Below are positions 34,091-39,958 of a DNA stretch of 39,958 nt, piece by piece; position 1 is the first letter of the stretch, and each line of letters opens with the position of its first letter. The notes beneath the pieces are model-generated. The model was not told where the DNA came from. It saw only the letters and a list, made by a program, of their open reading frames with translations, and searched no databases. The DNA comes from an uncultured Erysipelotrichaceae bacterium (GTDB taxonomy: Bacteria; Bacillota_I; Bacilli_A; RFN20; CAG-826): the NCBI GenBank assembly GCA_947166565.1, contig CAMVEL010000018.1:1-39958 (forward strand), given 5' to 3'. The position numbers and the translations under genes were made by a program.

Positions 34091-34122
34091 TCACAGTTGT
34101 GACTAACACGGAAATTATACCA
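34091..34122 (-). promoter_or_regulatory. Promoter and operator of XRE gene 1
   Basis: TGGTATAAT (34122-34114) is an extended -10. TCACA-GT-TGTGA (34091-34102) is a perfect palindrome just downstream, near the expected start of transcription, well placed for autorepression. TCCGCTAAGGGGC (34124-34136) just upstream is the inverse of the terminator arm at 33824-33836. Confidence 0.6.
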
Positions 34123-34141
34123 TTCCGCTAAGGGGCTTTCC

Positions 34142-34384
34142 TTAATTGGTTTCGCGGGAACTAAAACCTAAGACGAGTTCGTCGACGCTCACGTTGAACC
34201 GATTACAGATTGCCACGACCGTTCTAAGGCTGGGAACGGAGGTACCTGATTCCCACTTTTGAACAGATGACGCACTAAAAGATCCAATCTCTTTGGCAAA
34301 CGAATCGCGAGATAAGCCAAAACCGTTTCGCAAGGAGCGAATGCGGAGGCCAATCGCTTTTGAATCCAAGAAATGTTTGTTCAT
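34142..34384 (-). CDS. XRE-family HTH regulator 2
   Basis: An 80-residue Cro/C1-type HTH protein starting at ATG 34384 (MNKHFL), 5 bases after AGGAGG; 34399 is less likely. It contains LRNGFGLSRDSFAKEIGSFS, SSVQKWESG and a short helical tail ending VSVDELVLGF. It differs clearly from XRE regulator 1, so the two probably recognise different sites. The perfect palindrome TGAACC-GCT-GGTTCA upstream of it, repeated at three other cassette gene starts, is a good candidate for its operator. Confidence 0.9.
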   Translation of the reverse strand: MNKHFLDSKAIGLRIRSLRNGFGLSRDSFAKEIGSFSASSVQKWESGTSVPSLRTVVAICNRFNVSVDELVLGFSSRETN

Positions 34385-34427
34385 TTTTCCTCCTGCCAAA
34401 AATTATGTATTAGAAAGTCATCACCGC

Positions 34428-34445
34428 TATGAACCAGCGGTTCAA
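34428..34445 (-). promoter_or_regulatory. Cassette element copy A: perfect palindrome before XRE gene 2
   Basis: Minus-strand TTGAACCGCTGGTTCATA contains TGAACC-GCT-GGTTCA, a perfect 15-bp palindrome, 44 bases upstream of ATG 34384. This is the most symmetric of the four cassette copies, as expected for the autoregulatory site of the regulator that binds them. Confidence 0.6.
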
Positions 34446-34571
34446 AAAACAAGATACTTTAAACCAAAACTAATTCTCATTGTAAAAGCCTAAGTCCGGC
34501 ATTTTCCAATTTGGAACCTACTTGTGAATTCGTAATATCGATGAGCGAATCTTCGTTGTAGAAAAAGCCGT

Positions 34572-34580
34572 TTGCTATAA
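34572..34580 (+). promoter_or_regulatory. Extended -10 promoter of the HNH gene
   Basis: TGCTATAAT, a consensus extended -10, lies 30 bases before ATG 34610 on the + strand; a -35 hexamer is poor, as is usual for extended -10 promoters. Confidence 0.55.
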
Positions 34581-34609
34581 TTAGATTATTGTAAGGGAAG
34601 TCATCGATA

Positions 34610-35437
34610 ATGCACCCAGGGTTAGTCTTCTTATTTATATTGATAGGTGGAACAGTACTCTTTTTGGCTATATTCTTGCCAATCTTTTTGATTCTCAGGA
34701 AATATAAGGAGATCGTAAGATCCCATAGTCTTTCTTTTAAAACAATAAAAGAAATCGAAGGCAAATATGATTTTAATCCGATCCCAAATTTTAATATGTA
34801 CCATTCCTATGATAACGAGAATTTCTATTCGGATATTTCGTGCCACGATTATCTGACTTATGAGTTGGTCTATCTTAAAAAGGATGTCTTAACAGCATGC
34901 GAAGACGCGGAGAAGAACCACATACAATTTGAAAAAATGCTTGAGGAAGCTAAGAACAGATGTGAACTTGGTAAATACGATTGTGAAGTTAAAGTTCGGT
35001 TCCGCAAGGTTCTAGATAAAATTGAGGAAAAGCTATGTTTCCAAGCAATTCCTCAACCACAAACAAGATTTACCATTACCGTCCAATTAACCCTCACAAA
35101 TATCAATGGAGTTTATAGAAGAGCAAAAGCGTCGGAATTTGATGCTGACGAAATAAAAGCAATCATCCATTATCTAAACCAAAAACGAGGTGATTTTTAT
35201 TTAGACCGTGGAACATATGAGGCAATTGCAAGGGTCGAACGCGGAAAAGTCTCAAACAGAATGAGGTTTGCCATTTATAAAAGAGATGGGTATCGCTGCA
35301 GAAAATGCGGAAGAACCACGGATTTAGAGATAGATCATATCATTCCAATTGCAAAAGGCGGAAAGACAACCATGTCTAATCTCCAAACTTTATGCCATAG
35401 ATGCAATCAACGAAAGGGGGATAGGATTGAATACTAA
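34610..35437 (+). CDS. Membrane-anchored HNH endonuclease
   Basis: The 275-residue protein begins with a hydrophobic helix at about 5-29 followed by basic residues, consistent with an N-terminal membrane anchor and a cytoplasmic body. The middle (about 30-215) is unrecognised and partly helical. The C-terminal 58 residues are a complete HNH domain: YRCRKC, the DH pair in LEIDHIIP, NLQTLC and CHRCNQRKGD. Its start has AAGGGAAG about 10 bases upstream and it has its own extended -10 promoter. It is divergent from XRE gene 2 and may belong to the same accessory region. Membrane-tethered HNH nucleases occur in anti-phage settings, but the target here is unknown. Confidence 0.88.
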   Translation: MHPGLVFLFILIGGTVLFLAIFLPIFLILRKYKEIVRSHSLSFKTIKEIEGKYDFNPIPNFNMYHSYDNENFYSDISCHDYLTYELVYLKKDVLTACEDAEKNHIQFEKMLEEAKNRCELGKYDCEVKVRFRKVLDKIEEKLCFQAIPQPQTRFTITVQLTLTNINGVYRRAKASEFDADEIKAIIHYLNQKRGDFYLDRGTYEAIARVERGKVSNRMRFAIYKRDGYRCRKCGRTTDLEIDHIIPIAKGGKTTMSNLQTLCHRCNQRKGDRIEY

Positions 35438-35664
35438 TGTTTGAATCAAATCAGGTTGAAAACGGCAGTCCCATTTAACGGTTAATAAAAAAGTGATTTG
35501 TCTCTAATGTTGGGTGATTTTGAACCTGAAGTTCATTTAGTTTTATAGCTTCTTTTTACCTTTTGCTGTATCTATTCAATGACAGGAGTTTGTTATTTTG
35601 CTTTTCGACAACAACATAATCTTTCGCGGATTTTCCAAGGAACGTTTTAATATCCACTTCCGTT

Positions 35665-36021
35665 TCAAACAAAACGATCGTGAGTAAACCTTTGGGAACA
35701 GTTTGGTGCGTCGAGGCAATCATTTCCTTTCCTGATAAAGGTATTTACGTTATAACGCAGTGTCCATTCTCCATCTTTGAACCAAGTGAGTTGATCCTCA
35801 ATGGATCGAGTGACGTAGCTATGGGAAACACGGTTCATCGTCTTGCTGTACTGAATCCAATCGATGGGCTTCCCTTGAAGGGCTTCGTCCCATACCTTGA
35901 AGAGAGCCTTATATTTCACGTCTATAAGCTGTTCGATAAGCCTTTGGGCTATGTCTTGTTTTAAACTATCTGAAGCAGGTTTAAATCGTTTGGGTCGTAA
36001 AGTAGTTTCTGCATTGAACAT
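35665..36021 (-). CDS. Hypothetical protein, 118 residues
   Basis: Start taken at ATG 36021; a TTG 9 bases earlier is the only other in-frame start after a stop codon. The AAAGGA ribosome site is too close to this ATG to be convincing, so initiation is uncertain. The protein is basic and helical at the N-terminus, with a Trp-rich middle (WDEALQGKPIDWIQYSK, LTWFKDGEWTLRYN). No family recognised. It may be a fragment of a longer gene. Confidence 0.5.
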   Translation of the reverse strand: MFNAETTLRPKRFKPASDSLKQDIAQRLIEQLIDVKYKALFKVWDEALQGKPIDWIQYSKTMNRVSHSYVTRSIEDQLTWFKDGEWTLRYNVNTFIRKGNDCLDAPNCSQRFTHDRFV

Positions 36022-36130
36022 TCCTTTCAAACAGGTTTCTTGATGTCATAAAACCTTGCGGACATAGTATAACAAAGAGGGTTGTTTAAATGCATTTTTG
36101 TCCCAAAATCGTTACCACTTTCGTAGTCTT

Positions 36131-36286
36131 TTATTTGTCGTCCTTATCCCCTTTATCGTCCTCGTCAGGTTTGAACGGACCCTTCCATTCGTGTTTATCT
36201 TTGTCATCGGAAAACGTCCAGCGGAATACCTGGACTACTCCCCACACAAGAAATATGAGTATGGCAATTGTCATTCCGGTCGTCAT
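36131..36286 (-). CDS. Small single-helix membrane protein, 51 residues
   Basis: ATG 36286 preceded by GGGGGA 6 bases upstream. One N-terminal helix (MTIAILIFLVWGVVQVF) is followed by a strongly charged Asp/Lys tail, so it is a typical small membrane-anchored subunit or regulator. It follows the FtsH-like gene and another tiny membrane gene on the same strand. Confidence 0.65.
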   Translation of the reverse strand: MTTGMTIAILIFLVWGVVQVFRWTFSDDKDKHEWKGPFKPDEDDKGDKDDK

Positions 36287-36314
36287 TTTCTTTCCCCCAT
36301 TCTATAGGCGATTG

Positions 36315-36392
36315 CTATTTTCGCCACCGATTCCAGCCTCCCATCACCGCCAGAAATAGCATGATAAGGAAGATAGCTATATATACAAACAC
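36315..36392 (-). CDS. Tiny single-helix membrane protein, 25 residues
   Basis: GTG 36392 with GGGGGA 7 bases upstream, the same ribosome site as the next small gene. Almost the whole protein is one hydrophobic helix (VYIAIFLIMLFLAVMGGW) with a basic end (NRWRK). It lies 57 bases past the stop codon of the FtsH-like gene and 28 bases before the next small membrane gene. Short, but the paired ribosome sites and amphipathic pattern support it. Confidence 0.5.
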   Translation of the reverse strand: MFVYIAIFLIMLFLAVMGGWNRWRK

Positions 36393-36449
36393 TTCCGAAT
36401 CCCCCACAGTTCCCTAAAGGCCGACGAACGAGTCATTCAGTCCGTCGAC

Positions 36450-37814
36450 CTAATTGGCCCCTTCGAGGGGTTTGGCGTTCTTGGCGATGATCAAGGCGAT
36501 TTCATCCTTCGATAAATTAGACTTCTTCTTAAGGATAGGATGGATCAGTCGCCCTATCTCCATGTTCTCCTTGACCGCTTCGACCGCCTTATCAAGCGCC
36601 GATTCAAGGTTCGCGCGTATTACTTCGTTCCTGACTTGGGCGGCCCCTTTTCCCATCTCGAAGACCGAGCGGCCATAGGCCGCATAGGTGCGTTCGAGGT
36701 CGGCCAAGTCGATGCAGTCAAAGCCGAAGGCACCGCTCGATACGCAGAGAGAGATCATGCCGGTGGCCTTCCCTATGTCACCCGCGGATCCGCAGTACCT
36801 CTGTCCGAGGAAGACCTTCTCCCCGGCGATGCCGCCCATGTATACCGCGGCTTTGTTGAGGAGCTCGCTCACGGATGACTCGCCTAACTCTTCACCAGTC
36901 GCTGAATCCTTGTCGTCGACCTCAGCCCTTCCCTCGATGTCTCCATATTTGTCCAACGAGATAGAGGTGGGCTCCCCATAGATCGCGTAATGAGTAAGCA
37001 TATGGCCTATCTCATGATATATGAGGTGGTCGCCAGGCTCCTTCTTTCTCTCCTTCTTGATCTCCCCGAAGCGGATTGGGGGGATAGCGCGGAGGAAATC
37101 GTCCATGACCGGGTTGCGTTTTTCCCGAACAGCATCGACGAGTGCGTTGTTGACCATGGCCTTGATGTCCGCTCCGGTGAAGCCTGCGGTCTTGGAGGCG
37201 AGGGAGGCGGAGTCGATCCCGCCTATCCTATGCTCGTTCAGGTAGAGCTCGATTATCTTCCGTCTGTCTGTAAGACTCGGTTTTTCGAAGCTGATCTGCC
37301 TTTCTAGCCTCCCGCTCCGCAACAGGGATTTTGGGATGTAGGACTTGCAGTTGCTGGTCGCGATGACGAGCACGCCAGAGCTCGCCTCTATGCCGTCGAT
37401 CTCAGATAGGAGCGTCTTCAGGCAGCCCCTGGTCTCGTCGCTCTCGTAGCCCAAGAAATACTTCGTCGCCGCGTTTACGGCTATCGTCTCGTCCAACTCG
37501 TCTATGAAGAGGATCGAGGGCGCGCTCTCCTTCGCCTTCTTGAAGGCAAGGGTGAGTTTTTCGGCGGACTCGGCCCCCTTTCCGTCCTCGGAGTTGTAGA
37601 TGATGATTGGGACATTCGCCTCGTTGGCGATGGCCTTGGCGAACATGGTCTTGCCGACCCCGGGATCCCCTGATAGGAGGAGGCCTTTGGGGACCTCGGC
37701 CCCGCGCTTCCTGTAGTCGTCGTACCTGCACAGGACGTCGATCAGCGCCCTCGCCTGCTCCTTCTCCTCCTCGTACCCCGCGATTGATTTTAGTGTGATG
37801 TTTTTCGTTTCCAT
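36450..37814 (-). CDS. FtsH-like AAA+ zinc protease without the N-terminal membrane segment
   Basis: The 454-residue protein combines an AAA+ domain (Walker A GDPGVGKT at 49-56, Walker B D105-E106, arginine finger SGRLER) with an M41-type protease: HEIGH zinc site at H267-H271 and the third ligand D346 in GSAGDIGKAT. Normal FtsH is about 600-650 residues with two N-terminal membrane helices; both are absent here, starting directly at the AAA module. Two small membrane proteins follow in the same direction and could supply the missing anchor. Start: AGGGGT 7 bases upstream. It follows a terminator, so it has its own promoter, which carries a TTTGCAC/GTGCAAA repeat. Confidence 0.92.
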   Translation of the reverse strand: METKNITLKSIAGYEEEKEQARALIDVLCRYDDYRKRGAEVPKGLLLSGDPGVGKTMFAKAIANEANVPIIIYNSEDGKGAESAEKLTLAFKKAKESAPSILFIDELDETIAVNAATKYFLGYESDETRGCLKTLLSEIDGIEASSGVLVIATSNCKSYIPKSLLRSGRLERQISFEKPSLTDRRKIIELYLNEHRIGGIDSASLASKTAGFTGADIKAMVNNALVDAVREKRNPVMDDFLRAIPPIRFGEIKKERKKEPGDHLIYHEIGHMLTHYAIYGEPTSISLDKYGDIEGRAEVDDKDSATGEELGESSVSELLNKAAVYMGGIAGEKVFLGQRYCGSAGDIGKATGMISLCVSSGAFGFDCIDLADLERTYAAYGRSVFEMGKGAAQVRNEVIRANLESALDKAVEAVKENMEIGRLIHPILKKKSNLSKDEIALIIAKNAKPLEGAN

Positions 37815-37867
37815 TTGGTTGACCCCTTTCTGCCCTTATCCTAGCAAATGCCAGCCGGATATCTGGC

Positions 37868-37890
37868 TTTGCACGGGAAACGTGTGCAAA
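37868..37890. promoter_or_regulatory. TTTGCAC-N9-GTGCAAA inverted repeat before the FtsH-like gene
   Basis: Perfect 7-bp arms at 37868-37874 and 37884-37890, between the HTH gene's terminator and the FtsH-like gene, make a good operator for the adjacent HTH regulator. Binding is inferred. Confidence 0.5.
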
Positions 37891-37908
37891 AAAGGGCCTT
37901 CGCGGCCC
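37888..37908 (-). terminator. Terminator of the HTH gene
   Basis: GGGCC-GCGAA-GGCCC on the minus strand followed by T6, 10 bases past the stop codon. Confidence 0.75.
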
Positions 37909-37917
37909 CATCACCCC

Positions 37918-38187
37918 CTAGAGGATGATGTAACTGCGAAGGTCCATGTTGAGCTCTATTGCGAAGAGGTTCACCCAATAGGTATCGAGCCTCTCTGGGT
38001 TGTTTATGACCCTGGAGACCACGTTCCTGCTGACGGGGATCCGCTTGGCGAACGCCCCCTGGTTCCCGTACTTCTGCCTTATCAGGTATCGGACGTCATC
38101 GAGGAAATCCTCTGCCGCGAAGCGGGTGGACACCCCAGCGACGCAGGCAAGGCCCTGCCCGTCGAAGGCGTTGTTGTTATCCCTCAT
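37918..38187 (-). CDS. HTH (XRE-like) regulator
   Basis: An 89-residue protein with an HTH at about 34-82: LIRQKYGNQGAFAKRIPVSR, NVVSRVIN and a DTYWVNLFAIELNMDL helix. The GGGAGGG ribosome site lies 7 bases before ATG 38187, which overlaps the preceding stop codon as ATGA. It ends the three-gene operon next to the FtsH-like gene and probably controls it or its own operon. Confidence 0.75.
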   Translation of the reverse strand: MRDNNNAFDGQGLACVAGVSTRFAAEDFLDDVRYLIRQKYGNQGAFAKRIPVSRNVVSRVINNPERLDTYWVNLFAIELNMDLRSYIIL

Positions 38188-38642
38188 AGGCAGCCCTCCC
38201 TATAATCGACATCGAGGTCGGTCTCCGGGATAGGAATCGAATCAACCTCCCTTCCGTCCGCGAGCTTGGCGAGCGCGAGGGACTCGGCCATATCAAGGCG
38301 CACCAGTGCGATGACATAACGGATAAGGGGCACGCAGGGATTGTCCGGCTGCTCCTCCAATCCCTGGAATATGCGATCGTATTCGCCCAGGGGGAATCCG
38401 TCGATCTCTTGGACCCATGATTCATCGTTCATCCGTTCGAGGACCTCGTCGTCTTCCTCGATGAGGGATTCGTAGGCGTCTTCGCCATTGAGGTAGAAGC
38501 AGGGTATCCCCTCGACTTCCACGCAGTGGAGCCAGCGATGCTCCCCATCGTCTTTGGAAAAAAGCACCGATGCGACCACACATTGGATGAATAGACCGCC
38601 TTCAGACAGCCCTACTTTTGCTTGGTGGATATAGTATTTCAT
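38184..38642 (-). CDS. Hypothetical acidic protein, 152 residues
   Basis: No recognised family. The N-terminal part has alternating strands (YYIHQAKVGLSEGGLFIQ); the rest is acidic, with about one quarter Asp/Glu (ESLIEEDDEVLERM, YRIF-type helix after PLGEYD). High acidity and a position between a small basic toxin-like protein and an HTH gene are typical of an antitoxin or inhibitor. The AAGGAG ribosome site is about 10 bases upstream; the gene overlaps both neighbours (1 and 4 bases). Confidence 0.7.
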   Translation of the reverse strand: MKYYIHQAKVGLSEGGLFIQCVVASVLFSKDDGEHRWLHCVEVEGIPCFYLNGEDAYESLIEEDDEVLERMNDESWVQEIDGFPLGEYDRIFQGLEEQPDNPCVPLIRYVIALVRLDMAESLALAKLADGREVDSIPIPETDLDVDYREGCL

Positions 38643-38902
38643 TATTCGTTATCTCCTTTGTTGTTTTTGGGATAGACGGTTATTAGGACTCCGCCATCCC
38701 CGTAGATCCATAGGAACCCTTGGTAATCGATTGCGATGCGATTCACCGATCTCCCGTTCCAATAGGTTTGTTCTATGTCGCTTGGTTTACCACGTTGGAA
38801 AGCCAATTGGCATCTTCTCTCCCTTTCTTTTGGAGATTTGATGCCTAGGCGTTCCTTCATTCTTTTGTGAGCGTGATTGGTAACTAATTGGTATATTGTC
38901 AT
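38642..38902 (-). CDS. Small protein resembling DUF4258-type RNase toxins
   Basis: The 86-residue basic protein has HAHKRMKERLGI near its N-terminus, like the H-x3-RM-x-ER motif of DUF4258/BECR-type toxin domains, and a strand-rich end (IAIDYQGFLWIYGDGGVLITVY). It is first in an operon with an acidic protein and an HTH regulator, an arrangement found in toxin-antitoxin loci. The assignment is tentative: an anti-restriction or phage protein of similar size is possible. It has its own strong ribosome site (AAGGAGG) about 8 bases upstream. Confidence 0.6.
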   Translation of the reverse strand: MTIYQLVTNHAHKRMKERLGIKSPKERERRCQLAFQRGKPSDIEQTYWNGRSVNRIAIDYQGFLWIYGDGGVLITVYPKNNKGDNE

Positions 38903-38950
38903 GGTTCCTCCTTGACCTTATATCCTATATCCGTTGGCTCCCTATAAAAG

Positions 38951-38989
38951 AAGCCCGCGGTCGGCATCGATCGCGGGCTTTTGTTTTTT
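38951..38989 (+). terminator. Terminator-like GC-rich hairpin with T tract
   Basis: AGCCCGCG (38952-38959) pairs perfectly with CGCGGGCT (38972-38979) and is followed on the + strand by TTTGTTTTTT. On the minus strand it is followed by CTTCTTTTATA, so it could also end a minus-strand transcript from the adjacent fold-back element. Confidence 0.7.
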
Positions 38990-38997
38990 ATCCTTTT

Positions 38998-39120
38998 TTG
39001 ATATAAGCCTTGATCGATTCCATCGAAGTCTTTCAACTTCTATGTTCCGGGTTCATTTCCGAACCCCGAATTGGTTTTGCCGCCCTCCTTAGACGGATTG
39101 ATCAATTTCGCTTATATCAA
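38998..39120. repeat. 123-bp fold-back element with 11-bp terminal inverted repeats
   Basis: TTGATATAAGC (38998-39008) is inverted as GCTTATATCAA (39110-39120), and TTGATC (39010-39015) as GATCAA (39100-39105), giving a long closing stem. Inside are a GGGTTC/GAACCC hairpin (about 39047-39065) and a CCG/CGG stem. It could be an untranslated RNA or a miniature transposable element; no RNA family is recognised. Confidence 0.6.
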
Positions 39121-39369
39121 TTCGACATGCACTTGATCTGTACACGGCGAACTGCAACTGAATCGTTGCGAAATTATTAGACCAATTCAAGACATTGATG
39201 TCAAGACTTTTATGTTAAGCGAAGACCGTAGATAACTCTGTTTTTGTTACAAATTCCAAATCAAGAGACACATTAATTTACAAATCGAACGGAATGGAAA
39301 GGAAAGGCTGCCCAAGGTAAAATTAAGAAGGGCCTCCTCGTTTCTGCTTTTTCTAGTAAAGGTTTAATT

Positions 39370-39915
39370 ATGAAAAAAGAATCGTTTAAACTATTGCCGC
39401 CAGGAGATGCGGCCAACCATTCGAAGGATGGACAAATCGTCTATATGGAATGCCGAAGGCTGTTTGGCTTTAAAGACATCAGTTTGGCCCTTAACCAAAA
39501 TTCAAACATAAGCATTTTGATTGCGCCGAACGGTTTTGGTAAAACAACTTTTTTGAATCTGCTTAATGGAATAATAACCTTTTCAGATTATTCTAAACGG
39601 CCCGCCTATTATGAGAAGGACTATTCTGGAAGCGGACCTATGAACAAAGAAGTTTGTTCGGTATTAAAAAAAGCAGCTTATATTCCTTTCGGCATCTTTT
39701 CCATTGTTCGTTATGAAGAAGGCCAGTATCGGCTTTGCTCTTTGATATCAAGTTTTTATTTGTTAAAAAGGGTCAGCGGTGCGCGTTCGATCTATTCCAA
39801 CTCATTTTATTATGTTAGCGATGTTCTTGATCCTGCGGATTTGACGTGCAAACAAATAGACCAGTTAATCGCTCTTCAGAAGCAAAGGGTTGAAAACGCC
39901 GCACAAGAAAAATAG
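39370..39915 (+). CDS. Short AAA ATPase-like protein, N-terminal half only
   Basis: The 181-residue product has a P-loop PNGFGKTT (53-60) after LALNQNSNISILIA, the start of a RecF/OLD/Rad50-type ABC ATPase. The Walker B, signature and D-loop segments, which lie hundreds of residues later in this family, are absent, and the reading frame ends in TAG. It is therefore a truncated or split ATPase, or a distinct short protein. The rest could lie just past the window edge. Start: AAAGG 8 bases upstream. Confidence 0.65.
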   Translation: MKKESFKLLPPGDAANHSKDGQIVYMECRRLFGFKDISLALNQNSNISILIAPNGFGKTTFLNLLNGIITFSDYSKRPAYYEKDYSGSGPMNKEVCSVLKKAAYIPFGIFSIVRYEEGQYRLCSLISSFYLLKRVSGARSIYSNSFYYVSDVLDPADLTCKQIDQLIALQKQRVENAAQEK

Positions 39916-39958
39916 GATAAGTCTTGCCAAGTAGTTTTTTCTCTTTTTGGGCTTTCTC

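Larger units (their letters stand above)
38903..39369. other. 467-bp gap with a terminator-like hairpin and a fold-back element
   Basis: No gene seen. It contains the GC-rich hairpin at 38951-38989 and the 123-bp fold-back sequence at 38998-39120. The remaining part up to the AAA gene is AT-rich with nothing recognised. Confidence 0.55.

Noticed and set aside
34091-34102. TCACAGTTGTGA as a CRP-type site
   Set aside because: It is too short and sits next to an XRE gene in a Bacillota-like genome; autoregulation by the XRE protein is simpler.
37402-37914. 170-codon minus frame over the start of the FtsH-like gene
   Set aside because: Arg/Gly/Pro-rich composition typical of an off-frame reading of GC-rich DNA; the FtsH-like frame has all motifs.
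39040-39070. GGGTTC-loop-GAACCC hairpin as a tRNA T-arm
   Set aside because: The loop lacks the TTCGA-type conserved bases in the right place, and no acceptor, D or anticodon arms surround it.

Overview
The window looks like chromosome from an uncultured, fairly low-GC Bacillota-type bacterium, plausibly a gut or rumen Bacilli-like lineage. Reasons: strong AGGAGG-type ribosome sites, all three stop codons in use (standard code, not the Mycoplasma code), and a cell-surface protein combining InlB (Listeria-Bacteroides) repeats with BspA-type leucine-rich repeats. I see no tRNA, rRNA, CRISPR array or complete insertion sequence. Most genes are on the minus strand, and much of the window is accessory: defence-like, regulatory or of unknown function.

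Left part (1-11.7 kb): a five-gene minus-strand run. It begins with a ribbon-helix-helix regulator, then an SPFH-domain protein with three zinc ribbons, a four-helix membrane protein, and a small protein with a HEPN-like R-x4-H motif. It ends in a giant gene open for 2904 codons that runs off the left edge. The giant protein has an N-terminal zinc ribbon, a TIR domain with a SARM1-like catalytic glutamate motif, TPR-like repeats, one membrane helix, InlB repeats and a long BspA leucine-rich-repeat ectodomain. This is the Toll-like-receptor layout with the polypeptide order reversed. Its distal end carries nearly identical 453/522-bp tandem repeats.

Middle part (11.7-22.9 kb): two small membrane proteins (+), a vWA protein with a partner, a Nif11-leader/zinc-ribbon peptide, and an AbiE type IV toxin-antitoxin region. 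That region appears to sit inside a broken AlbA_2/HATPase_c_4 regulator gene and has itself lost the toxin C-terminus. Next come an acyltransferase (+) and a 2.6-kb segment with two divergent unknown genes, flanked by 93-bp direct repeats.

Right-centre (22.9-34.5 kb): a compact minus-strand cassette. In transcription order it encodes two XRE regulators, a small protein, a Ycf46-like AAA+ ATPase, a Upf1-like SF1 helicase, two large proteins with PLD-like features, a small coiled protein, DUF2997-like and DUF1257-like proteins, a radical-SAM activase and a DEDDh exonuclease. Four copies of a near-palindromic 16-bp element, consensus TTGAACCGCYGGTKCA, lie just upstream of four leading genes in the cassette, as expected of a shared operator or leader hairpin. 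I infer an NTP-dependent conflict (defence-like) system under dedicated control. With the TIR receptor it is the best candidate here for an undescribed system.

Right end (34.5-40 kb): a membrane-anchored HNH protein (+), an unknown gene, an FtsH-like AAA protease lacking its membrane segment but followed by two tiny single-helix membrane proteins, and a three-gene operon with a DUF4258-like toxin candidate and an HTH regulator. The window ends with a 123-bp fold-back element and a short AAA ATPase.
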